10,250 bases of DNA from positions 1 to 10,250 of the forward strand of contig JAISKQ010000239.1 of assembly GCA_031260865.1 (NCBI GenBank). The letters run 5' to 3'. This document shows, piece by piece, positions 1 through 6,416 of the stretch (position 1 is the stretch's first letter; every line of letters begins with the position of its first letter). A program made the position numbers and the translations under genes. Under the pieces are notes generated by a model. It did not search any database and was not told the origin of the DNA. It worked only from the letters and a program-made list of their open reading frames with translations. This stretch comes from Prevotella sp. GTDB lineage: Bacteria > Bacteroidota > Bacteroidia > Bacteroidales > Dysgonomonadaceae.

Positions 1-591
1 TTGTAGATCGGAAAAGAAAAGCATTTTTATATATCGAAGTCTAAATGGCTCAAAAAATTTCTACTATTGTAGATCGTATTAAAACAAGGGTCACACAGAT
101 ATGGTGTCTAAATGGCTCAAAAAATTTCTACTATTGTAGATGTCGATATTCCATAACTTGAATCCGTGGTCTAAATGGCTCAAAAAATTTCTACTATTGT
201 AGATAAGCATTATCAACTTCATTTACGTAAAAAGTCTAAATGGCTCAAAAAATTTCTACTATTGTAGATAATGTCGGAAATTCGATGAATCCCATGCGTC
301 TAAATGGCTCAAAAAATTTCTACTATTGTAGATATGAATATATTAAGAAACGAAACAGCTGGTCTACATGGCTCAAAAAATTTCTACTATTGTAGATGCT
401 AACGGTCCCGTTGGCTGTGGTTGAAGGTCTAAATGGCTCAAAAAATTTCTACTATTGTAGATTATGACGAGTTAAGGTATAAGTACAATGAGTCTAAATG
501 GCTCAAAAAATTTCTACTATTGTAGATCAAATAACAGGCCAGTATGGCAGTAGTGGTCTAAACGACTCAAAAAATTTCTCCTATTGTAGAT
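1..591 (+). CRISPR. Type V-A (Cas12a-type) CRISPR array, trailer end
   Basis: The array has nine full 36-nt repeats starting at 39, 106, 169, 234, 298, 362, 427, 492 and 556, plus the last 8 nt of a tenth repeat at 1-8. Nine spacers of 27-31 nt separate them (9-38, 75-105, 142-168, 205-233, 270-297, 334-361, 398-426, 463-491, 528-555), and all differ. Repeats begin GTCTAAATGGCTC and end AATTTCTACTATTGTAGAT. That 3' part is the hallmark Cas12a crRNA handle: TCTAC pairs with GTAGA around a TATT loop. In this family the handle lies 5' of its spacer, so the array is transcribed on the + strand. The last repeat is degenerate, which marks the leader-distal end, so leader and cas genes (cas12a, and perhaps cas4, cas1 and cas2) should lie left of the window. 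The repeat at 362-397 has one change, A to C at repeat position 6. No spacer visibly matches another part of the window. Confidence 0.97.
556..591 (+). repeat. Degenerate terminal CRISPR repeat
   Basis: This last repeat differs from the consensus at three positions: T8C, G10A and A25C. The first two lie in the 5' part that Cas12a-type processing removes. A25C falls in the 5' arm of the crRNA stem and breaks its pair with U32. No further repeat follows, so this copy encodes no guide and is free to decay. It fixes the direction of the array. Confidence 0.9.
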
Positions 592-611
592 AATTCACTA
601 ATCTTATTTTC

Positions 612-649
612 AATGACACAATTTATTGGACAGTGTTATTTAATTTTTT
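612..649 (+). terminator. Possible terminator of the CRISPR transcript
   Basis: AATGACAC (612-619) can pair with GTGTTATT (633-640) over eight base pairs, including one G-U pair, around a 13-nt loop. The + strand then reads TAATTTTTT, with six Ts at 644-649. It lies 20 nt after the last repeat, where an array transcript would be expected to end. The stem is AT-rich and the loop large, so the call is tentative. In the minus direction no T run follows, so it does not serve as an obvious terminator for hypF. Confidence 0.35.
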
Positions 650-653
650 AACG

Positions 654-666
654 AGGGTTTAACCCT
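654..666. repeat. Short palindrome AGGGTTTAACCCT
   Basis: AGGGTT and AACCCT are perfect inverted halves around a single T, in otherwise AT-rich DNA. As RNA it could form a four-pair hairpin with a five-base loop, but no T run follows on either strand. It could be a weak terminator between convergent units, a protein binding site, or chance. Confidence 0.3.
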
Positions 667-798
667 TATTCGCATTATAAACTATTTTTATCACATACTT
701 AAATTGATAATCCAACCCTGCTCGTTTCTGTAAGTTACTTTACGCAAACACAGTATCTTTAGAACTTTTAGTTTTCCTTATATTGCAAATGGATATAT

Positions 799-3075
799 TT
801 AGTTTTCATTATTCCTGCTAATTTTCATTTCCTCCCTTTGTTTCGCCGCGATAGTGATTTGCCCCACGGCTATTCCACTGTCGTTGCATGGTATTTTAGA
901 AGGTACGTATAATGGTATTCCTTCTCGAGAAAATAAAGATTGCAATTGTTCGGTCAAACGTTTATTCTGAAAACATCCGCCGGATATAACGACTTTTGTC
1001 GCATCGGCATTTTTCAGAAATTGTTTTGACTTCCCTAAAATCAGATATGCTAAAGTATTATGAATCTTTGCCGCGATGAGACCTATACTGATGTCTTTCC
1101 GAAGGTCATTTAATACGCCTTCAAATAAAGATTGTGTTGTCACCGGATCTGTTGATAAATCTATCGGGTAACGATCGCTGAAATTATCGGTTGCCGTTTG
1201 CTCCAATAGGGCAGGCGCTTCGGCTTGCCGCGTGGACAGATCGCAAAGTCCCAACAATGAGGCAAAAGCGTCGAACAAGCGTCCTGCGCCCGAAGTGTAA
1301 GGCGTATTGATTCCTTTATCTATCATTGTGATAAGCGTATCCACTTTCGCTTTTCCAATCCGTTCGATGAGCGTTCGCGGAATCGCCAGTCCGAAATGGT
1401 GCAGATAAGAAACAGCCATACGCCAAGGTTCTTCCGATGCTTTATCGCCACCGGGCATAGGCGCGTATTCGAGGTGCGAAAGACGGATATAGCCTTTTCT
1501 ATCGCATAAGAGAAACTCTCCGCCCCACGCTTTGTTGTCGTCGCCCAAACCTGTGCCGTCCCAGATGACGGCAACGACAGGCTCGTCAAGTCCATATTCG
1601 AGCATACAGGCGGCGGCGTGCGCATGATGATGTTGTATCTTCAGTAAGGGTAAATTATGCTGCAACGCCATTTTTTCAGCTTCCCTGCTTGACATGTAAT
1701 CGGGATGTAAGTCGCAAACCAGTTGCTTGGGCACAAACCGGAACAAGTGTTGAAAACGTTCCAGCGATTCGGTGTAAAAGGCTAAAGTTTCCCAGTTTTT
1801 AAGGTCGCCGATGTATTGGCTTTGGATGACGGTATCCGCTTTGCCCAAGGCGAAAGTATTTACCTTTTCCGCCCCGAAAGCCAGCAACCCTTCTACATCT
1901 GTATCCGCAAAAAAAGGTTCGGGGACAAAACCCCGCGAACGGCGAATCAGACAGGGTTGTCCACCGCAAACATGTATCACCGAATCATCCACACGGTTGT
2001 GAATATCACGGTTATGATGCAAAATCAAATCTACTTTACCGCCAAACTGCCTTTCTGCTTCTTCCGGCGTAACGGCTATCGGCAGGTCGCTCAAGTTTCC
2101 GCTTGTCATTACCAGGGCGGGAGTATCTATTTGTTCGAACCAATCATAATGTATAGGCATATAAGGAAGCATACAACCGAGCGTATTCATCGAGGAATTC
2201 ACGCCTGACGCCGGTCGCTTGCGTTGCTTCAATAACACAATCGGTCTGCGCCATGAGGTCAGGCAATCTTCTTCCGCTTTATTCATATAAATATATTCCT
2301 TCGCCCTTTCCTTATTCTGGAACATCACGGCAAAAGGTTTGGTATCCCGATGTTTTATCCGGCGTAAGCTATTGACAGCGTACTCATTTGTAGCGTCGCA
2401 TATCAGGTGGTAGCCTCCGATTCCTTTGGCTGCTATCACTTTCCCTTTGTTTAGGAGTTGAGCCGTTAGGGATAGAATTTCGGAATAATCCCGATATTCT
2501 ATATTGCCATAAACGGCGTAATATACAGGCCCGCATTGGTTACAAGCTATTGGTTGCGCATGGAAACGCCGGTCGTATATATCCATATATTCTTTTCCAC
2601 AATCGGGGCACATACCGAATGTTTCCATCGTTGTATTCGCCCTGTCGTAAGGTAAGTCTTTGATAATGGAAAAACGCGGGCCGCAGTGCGTACAATTAAT
2701 AAAAGGGTAGGAGAGGCGGTGTTTTTGTCTTTCCCTGTCGCGCAAGCAATCGGGGCAAACGGCTATATCCGGAGCTACTTGCGTCACCTCATCCGATTCG
2801 GAACGGCTTTTAATAATTTCAAAATTGGAATAATCAATTTTCCATTCAATCTTTTCTATATCAATATGATGAATGAATGCTACCGGCGGATGTTCTTCTA
2901 AAATACGCTTAATAAAAAGATTCGTTTTTTCATCCGATAGCGCCGCGTGAATGATGACGCCGTTGTTACGATTAGCCACAGTTCCTTTTATACCCATCTT
3001 TTTTGCCAAAAGATAGATGAAAGGGCGGAATCCCACCCCTTGAACAAGACCTTGTATCGTTATTCGGGTAATCAT
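799..3075 (-). CDS. hypF: Carbamoyltransferase HypF, [NiFe] hydrogenase maturation
   Basis: HypF uses carbamoyl phosphate and ATP to carbamoylate the C-terminal cysteine of HypE, the first step in making the cyanide ligands of the [NiFe] centre. It acts in the cytoplasm. The 758 residues match the usual family length and all domains are present in order. An acylphosphatase domain fills about 1-90, with VQGVGFRPF containing Arg17. Two zinc-finger pairs follow, with cysteines 107/110, 128/131, 156/159 and 178/181. A YrdC/Sua5-like domain covers about 200-385. The Kae1-like carbamoyltransferase domain fills the rest, with HHHAH at 482-486, VIWDGTGLG at 503-511 and ISGGCFQN at 697-704. The start places the acylphosphatase motif at the N-terminus as expected. 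It lies 18 bases downstream of the FmdE-like gene on the same strand, so the two are probably cotranscribed, divergently from hypCDE. No frameshift or missing motif was seen. Confidence 0.97.
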   Translation of the reverse strand: MITRITIQGLVQGVGFRPFIYLLAKKMGIKGTVANRNNGVIIHAALSDEKTNLFIKRILEEHPPVAFIHHIDIEKIEWKIDYSNFEIIKSRSESDEVTQVAPDIAVCPDCLRDRERQKHRLSYPFINCTHCGPRFSIIKDLPYDRANTTMETFGMCPDCGKEYMDIYDRRFHAQPIACNQCGPVYYAVYGNIEYRDYSEILSLTAQLLNKGKVIAAKGIGGYHLICDATNEYAVNSLRRIKHRDTKPFAVMFQNKERAKEYIYMNKAEEDCLTSWRRPIVLLKQRKRPASGVNSSMNTLGCMLPYMPIHYDWFEQIDTPALVMTSGNLSDLPIAVTPEEAERQFGGKVDLILHHNRDIHNRVDDSVIHVCGGQPCLIRRSRGFVPEPFFADTDVEGLLAFGAEKVNTFALGKADTVIQSQYIGDLKNWETLAFYTESLERFQHLFRFVPKQLVCDLHPDYMSSREAEKMALQHNLPLLKIQHHHAHAAACMLEYGLDEPVVAVIWDGTGLGDDNKAWGGEFLLCDRKGYIRLSHLEYAPMPGGDKASEEPWRMAVSYLHHFGLAIPRTLIERIGKAKVDTLITMIDKGINTPYTSGAGRLFDAFASLLGLCDLSTRQAEAPALLEQTATDNFSDRYPIDLSTDPVTTQSLFEGVLNDLRKDISIGLIAAKIHNTLAYLILGKSKQFLKNADATKVVISGGCFQNKRLTEQLQSLFSREGIPLYVPSKIPCNDSGIAVGQITIAAKQREEMKISRNNEN

Positions 3076-3093
3076 GTTTATTCGCTCGTGCTA

Positions 3094-3633
3094 TTAGATA
3101 TTTTTTATATCGAATATATTTTTTCTATCCAATTCGTACCAGTAGTCAATCGCTAATTTTCTCACGTAAGCCCAGTATTCGTCGGCATATCCCCAACGGT
3201 TAACAGCTTCGGCTATCTCTTTTGTTATCATGTTGGAAATAGCATCGTTAACTTTTATTTGAAGCATTTTACCGGTTGTGATGAATATCGCTTCGGATCG
3301 GGGCGTATCGGTTGGTTCCGATTTTATTAATCCATGTCCGAGCGTGGCTCTGGTACTCACTTGCAAGCCATCGTTCATGCAACTGACAGGAGGTTCTATC
3401 CCCGCGAACGATATTATATGCACATCTCCGGCTTCCGCTCCAATGGATTCTAAAGCAAAAACGCCCATTTTCACGCCTATAATGGCATATATACCCAAAT
3501 GTCCATGCAATTCGTTCGTCAACACGCCTGCCCGCCATTCTTCAATGCCGTGGCGTTCAATCGTTTTAGAGACTATATGCCGCATATCTTCGGAATATAA
3601 ATTAGGGTCGTCAGGGAAATTCTTAAATATCAT
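3094..3633 (-). CDS. FmdE-family protein of unknown role beside hydrogenase maturation genes
   Basis: The 179-residue protein resembles the FmdE family (named after formylmethanofuran dehydrogenase subunit E). It has ELHGHLGIYAIIGVKMG at 41-57, matching the family pattern in which GH-x-CPG is followed by a G-rich helix. It also has SCMNDGLQVSTRATLGHGLI at 84-103, matching the Cys/Asp-containing segment that leads into a T-x-G-x-G motif. The usual cysteine of the CPG motif is absent: LGI stands in its place. Cys85, Asp88, His43 and His45 are kept. There is no signal peptide or membrane segment, so it should be cytoplasmic. It is the first gene of a unit with hypF. A true formylmethanofuran dehydrogenase function is very unlikely here, since nothing else of that pathway is visible. 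A role tied to hydrogenase, such as metal or cofactor handling, is inferred only from position. The family call is by motif recognition and the function is unknown. Confidence 0.8.
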   Translation of the reverse strand: MIFKNFPDDPNLYSEDMRHIVSKTIERHGIEEWRAGVLTNELHGHLGIYAIIGVKMGVFALESIGAEAGDVHIISFAGIEPPVSCMNDGLQVSTRATLGHGLIKSEPTDTPRSEAIFITTGKMLQIKVNDAISNMITKEIAEAVNRWGYADEYWAYVRKLAIDYWYELDRKNIFDIKNI

Positions 3634-3758
3634 AGTTATAGATTTTATTTATGTGTCATTATTTACTATTGTTTTTTAAGTCGTTTTATCTCTGTATTCA
3701 TTTACTAATAATCTTATTTACTGATAAATATATATTAAAAGAGCAGTAATAAATGAGC

Positions 3759-3782
3759 GTTGAAATGATTAATACTGTCAAC
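3759..3782. promoter_or_regulatory. Inverted repeat GTTGA-N14-TCAAC, possible operator
   Basis: GTTGA at 3759-3763 and TCAAC at 3778-3782 form a perfect 5-bp inverted repeat that overlaps the predicted minus-strand start site. The spacing of 14 bases does not fit FNR or CRP sites, and the inner bases show little symmetry. It could be an operator of an unknown regulator or a chance repeat. Confidence 0.2.
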
Positions 3783-3811
3783 AAAGGTAAACAAATATTC
3801 GTTTTTTCAAT
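3782..3811 (-). promoter_or_regulatory. Candidate promoter for the FmdE-like/hypF unit
   Basis: Read on the minus strand, 3789-3782 is TACCTTTG, a perfect match to the Bacteroidota -7 consensus TAnnTTTG. Upstream of it, 3811-3808 reads ATTG, three of four bases of the -33 TTTG element, at a spacing of 18 bases where about 19-21 is usual. Transcription would start near 3776, leaving a leader of about 140 bases before the ATG at 3633. It is a motif match only. Confidence 0.45.
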
Positions 3812-3843
3812 CTTTGATAGTATTATCTTAAAAATATATTCTC

Positions 3844-3851
3844 TATATTTG
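3844..3851 (+). promoter_or_regulatory. Candidate -7 element for the hypCDE-hya operon
   Basis: TATATTTG matches the Bacteroidota -7 consensus TAnnTTTG exactly, 44 bases before the hypC start, which is a sensible distance. No TTTG is found 19-21 bases upstream; the nearest, at 3813-3816, is 27 bases away, so the -33 element is weak or absent. In DNA this AT-rich a chance match is possible. Confidence 0.45.
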
Positions 3852-3895
3852 GAAAGATATAGATATATTGTTAGCGTGTTAAATTTTTTTAAACT

Positions 3896-4138
3896 ATGTG
3901 TTTAGCTGTACCGGGAAGAATAATAAGTATCGACGCCTCCGTCCCTGACCTGAAAATGGCAAGGGTTGACTTTGGCGGTATGATAAAAGATATATGTGTT
4001 CAGTGGGTCGAAGTCTCGGTAGGGGATTATGTCTTAGCTCATGCCGGAATGGCTATTTCGATCGTTGACGAGGAAAGGGCTAAGGAGACATTAGCTGATT
4101 TTGACGCCATTGCGCGTTCATTAGAAAATCCGTCCTGA
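3896..4138 (+). CDS. hypC: HypC-type hydrogenase maturation chaperone
   Basis: This small cytoplasmic chaperone holds the Fe(CN)2CO unit with HypD and carries it to the large-subunit precursor HyaB. The 80 residues are the normal family size. The N-terminus MCLAVPGRI is the diagnostic motif: Cys2 becomes the N-terminal ligand after Met removal, which also fixes the start. His49 in LAHAGMA fits the conserved histidine of the family. It is the first gene of the + strand operon and ends five bases before hypD. The start is preceded by an AT-rich leader ending AAACTATG with no Shine-Dalgarno sequence. Whether this copy serves only this hydrogenase cannot be told from the window. Confidence 0.97.
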   Translation: MCLAVPGRIISIDASVPDLKMARVDFGGMIKDICVQWVEVSVGDYVLAHAGMAISIVDEERAKETLADFDAIARSLENPS

Positions 4139-4142
4139 AATC

Positions 4143-5243
4143 ATGAAGTATATTGACGAATACAGGGATAAGGAACAAGTAAAGGTTCTTGTGGACGCGA
4201 TACAAAAAATAGTGACGCGTTCGTGGCATATAATGGAAATTTGCGGAGGACAGACGCATGCTATATCCCGTTACCGTATCGAAGAATTACTACCCCAAAA
4301 CATAACGTTGTTGCATGGTCCCGGTTGTCCGGTTTGCGTTACTCCGATGCCGATAATCGATCATGCTTTGGAAATAGCAAAAAGACCGGAAGTTATTTTC
4401 GCCTCTTTCGGCGATATGATGCGCGTACCCGGAACAAGTGAAGACTTGCTGACCGTAAAGGCGCGCGGCGCGGATGTTCGTATGCTGTATTCATCATTAG
4501 ACGCCGTGGAGCTGGCTGAAAAAAATCCGGATAAAGAAATTGTATTCTTTGCCGTCGGTTTTGAGACCACCATACCTGTTCACCTTACAGCGGTAAAGGA
4601 AGCGGAACGCAGGCGTTTGAATAATTTTTCGTTGATAACGTCCCTTTTTGCCGTTCCTCCGGCTATAGACGCTATTCTTTCCGATGCGGAAAGTAAAGTA
4701 GATGGTTTCCTTACGGCAGGTCATGTTTGCGCGATAATGGGAAACCAAGAGTACTATGATTTGGCAAAACGCTATCATCGTCCTATGGTTGTCACGGGAT
4801 TTGAACCTCTCGATTTGTTATATGGCATATACCGATGCGTTCTGCAACTCGAAAGTGGGAAAGCAGATGTTGAAAACGCATACAAAAGGGTGGTTTTGGA
4901 AGATGGAAACCCCATGATTCGGCGGTTGATGAATGAAATGCTGGAACCTTTCGACCAGCAATGGCGAGGTATCGGGCAGATTGCGGGGAGTGGGTTGCAA
5001 TTGAGAAAAAAGTATGAAAAATATGATGCTGTAAAGAAATTTCCACTAAAAAATGATGTGAAAGTTTCTTTAAATAAATTAAACAGATTATCTTTACATT
5101 GTATCGCCGGTGAAATAATGAAAGGAAATAAACAAGTTTCGGATTGCCCTTATTTTGGAACAACCTGTAAGCCTGAAACACCTGTCGGCGCTCCGATGGT
5201 ATCCACGGAAGGCGTATGCGCGGCATACTATAATTATAAATAA
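4143..5243 (+). CDS. hypD: HypD, Fe-S scaffold protein for Fe(CN)2CO assembly
   Basis: HypD is the iron-sulfur protein that, with HypC, serves as the scaffold where the cyanide and carbonyl ligands are joined to iron. The 366-residue protein has every family hallmark. MEICGGQTHAISRY carries Cys34 and HGPGCPVCVTP carries Cys62 and Cys65, the redox-active and iron-binding cysteines. The C-terminal cysteines 320, 335, 342 and 359 have spacings 14, 6 and 16, as expected for the [4Fe-4S] cluster. There is no signal peptide, consistent with a cytoplasmic location. It follows hypC by four bases and is probably translationally coupled to it. Nothing in the sequence looks broken. Confidence 0.98.
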   Translation: MKYIDEYRDKEQVKVLVDAIQKIVTRSWHIMEICGGQTHAISRYRIEELLPQNITLLHGPGCPVCVTPMPIIDHALEIAKRPEVIFASFGDMMRVPGTSEDLLTVKARGADVRMLYSSLDAVELAEKNPDKEIVFFAVGFETTIPVHLTAVKEAERRRLNNFSLITSLFAVPPAIDAILSDAESKVDGFLTAGHVCAIMGNQEYYDLAKRYHRPMVVTGFEPLDLLYGIYRCVLQLESGKADVENAYKRVVLEDGNPMIRRLMNEMLEPFDQQWRGIGQIAGSGLQLRKKYEKYDAVKKFPLKNDVKVSLNKLNRLSLHCIAGEIMKGNKQVSDCPYFGTTCKPETPVGAPMVSTEGVCAAYYNYK

Positions 5244-5306
5244 AATTTGACTTATTTATTGACCGCTCGATTTTGAGAGCTTTATAATAAAACAAAACTA
5301 AACTAT

Positions 5307-6344
5307 ATGGAGCTAAATTGTCCTCTTCCAATTGCTGATGACGATCATGTACTATTAGGGCATGGTAGCGGAGGACGTCTAACCCATCGCCTTATTAGCG
5401 ATATTTTTTACCCTGCTTTTCGCAATCCTTTGTTGGAACAGGATCACGATGGGAGTATTTTCTCGGTGGAATCGGGTCGTATGGCTGTATCCACGGATTC
5501 CTTTGTTGTTGACCCTGTATTCTTTCCGGGCGGTAATATCGGAGATTTGGCTGTAAATGGAACAGTGAACGACATAGCTTGTTGCGGAGCCAAACCTCTT
5601 TATCTGACGGCAGGATTTATTCTGGAAGAAGGATTAGCTCTGAAAGATTTGCGATTGATTGTAAACTCGATGAAAGAGGCTGCCGATAAAGCGGGTGTAT
5701 TTATTATTTCGGGAGATACCAAAGTGGTGGAACGTGGCAAGTGCGACAAGATTTTCATCAATACCACAGGTGTGGGAATTGTGGCTGATGACGTGAATAT
5801 CTCTCCGAAAAACGCAGCCCCCGGCGATGTGGTTATTTGCAGCGCTCCCATTGGCGTTCATGGAATAACGATACTTTCCACACGTGAAAGCCTTGGCTTT
5901 GAAACAGCGATGAAAAGCGATACGGCGGCGTTAAATAAAATGATTGCGGCGTTGTATAACAATATAAAAGATATACATGTGTTTCGTGATCCTACCCGAG
6001 GAGGTTTGAGCAGTACATTGAATGAGATTGCCGAGGCTGCCGGAGTGGAAATAGAACTGGATGAATCGTTATTGCCCGTTCCGGATACAGTACGGGCGGC
6101 ATCCGAAATTTTAGGATTGGATCCTTTGTATATTGCGAATGAAGGTGTCGTACTGACTATTTTACCCGATATTCATGCGGAACAAGCTTTGAATATTATG
6201 CGGAACTTCGCGGAAGGTCAGCATGCGGTAATTATAGGGAGAGTGTCATCATCCGAGAAAGCGGTTGTGAAGATGAAAAATTTATACGGAGGTTATAGAA
6301 TTGTTAATATGTTGAATGGCGACCAGTTACCTCGTATTTGTTAG
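5307..6344 (+). CDS. hypE: HypE, thiocarbamate dehydratase making the cyanide ligand
   Basis: HypE takes the carbamoyl group from HypF on its C-terminal cysteine and dehydrates it with ATP to a thiocyanate, from which cyanide is passed to iron on HypC-HypD. The 345-residue protein belongs to the PurM/AIR synthase-like ATP-binding family. LGHGSGGRLTHRLI (17-30), STDSFVVDPVFFPGG (62-76) and GDLAVNGTVND (79-89) form the N-terminal half, and FRDPTRGGLSSTLNEIA (226-242) lies in the C-terminal half. The protein ends in PRIC, whose Cys345 is the carbamoylated residue. The full C-terminus argues for an intact, active protein. A 63-bp gap follows hypD, with no clear terminator; the weak GCTC/GAGC pairing in it is too short to call. 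Confidence 0.98.
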   Translation: MELNCPLPIADDDHVLLGHGSGGRLTHRLISDIFYPAFRNPLLEQDHDGSIFSVESGRMAVSTDSFVVDPVFFPGGNIGDLAVNGTVNDIACCGAKPLYLTAGFILEEGLALKDLRLIVNSMKEAADKAGVFIISGDTKVVERGKCDKIFINTTGVGIVADDVNISPKNAAPGDVVICSAPIGVHGITILSTRESLGFETAMKSDTAALNKMIAALYNNIKDIHVFRDPTRGGLSSTLNEIAEAAGVEIELDESLLPVPDTVRAASEILGLDPLYIANEGVVLTILPDIHAEQALNIMRNFAEGQHAVIIGRVSSSEKAVVKMKNLYGGYRIVNMLNGDQLPRIC

Positions 6345-6349
6345 CTTTG
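6342..6349 (+). promoter_or_regulatory. Weak candidate for an internal promoter before hyaA
   Basis: TAGCTTTG overlaps the hypE stop codon and matches the TAnnTTTG -7 consensus, 67 bases before the hyaA start. No -33 TTTG is seen at the right distance. The 72-bp hypE-hyaA gap is the longest within the operon, so a second promoter for the structural genes is possible but not demonstrated. Confidence 0.2.
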
Positions 6350-6416
6350 GAAATATATTTTTTTTGATTAAGACAATAATAGATAAATAGATTAACTAAT
6401 TTAATACTTTGTAAAT

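Larger units (their letters stand above)
592..798. other. Non-coding gap between CRISPR array and hypF
   Basis: This AT-rich stretch of 207 bases lies between the array end and the hypF stop codon, with transcription converging from both sides. I see no credible gene. It holds the hairpin with a T run at 612-649 and a 13-bp odd palindrome AGGGTTTAACCCT at 654-666. No clear terminator for the minus-strand hypF unit could be picked out. Confidence 0.6.
3634..3895. promoter_or_regulatory. Divergent intergenic region between FmdE-like/hypF and hypCDE-hya
   Basis: This 262-bp, strongly AT-rich region separates two transcription units that point away from each other and serve the same pathway. It should contain promoters for both. 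It carries perfect Bacteroidota -7 motifs facing each way (3782-3789 on the minus strand, 3844-3851 on the plus strand) and a GTTGA/TCAAC inverted repeat at 3759-3782. No convincing small gene was seen. Confidence 0.75.

Noticed and set aside
1..3075. Functional link between the CRISPR array and the hydrogenase genes
   Set aside because: The two are merely adjacent and converge across a gap. No cas gene or shared control is visible, and no spacer visibly matches the hydrogenase genes.
3094..3633. True formylmethanofuran dehydrogenase subunit
   Set aside because: No methanogenic or C1-carrier genes accompany it, and the family's usual CPG cysteine is missing. The name describes only the fold family.
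3814..3829. FNR/CRP-like site TTGAT...ATCTT before hypC
   Set aside because: The half-sites are six bases apart where FNR sites have four, and the second half does not match ATCAA. Only GATA/TATC is symmetric.
5244..5306. Terminator or attenuator between hypD and hypE
   Set aside because: Only a four-base GCTC/GAGC pairing is present and no T run follows. The genes act in one pathway and are likely cotranscribed.
4792..5331. 179-codon open frame on the minus strand across hypD
   Set aside because: It lies opposite the well-supported hypD and the start of hypE, has no recognisable domain, and its translation looks like a shadow of coding sequence.
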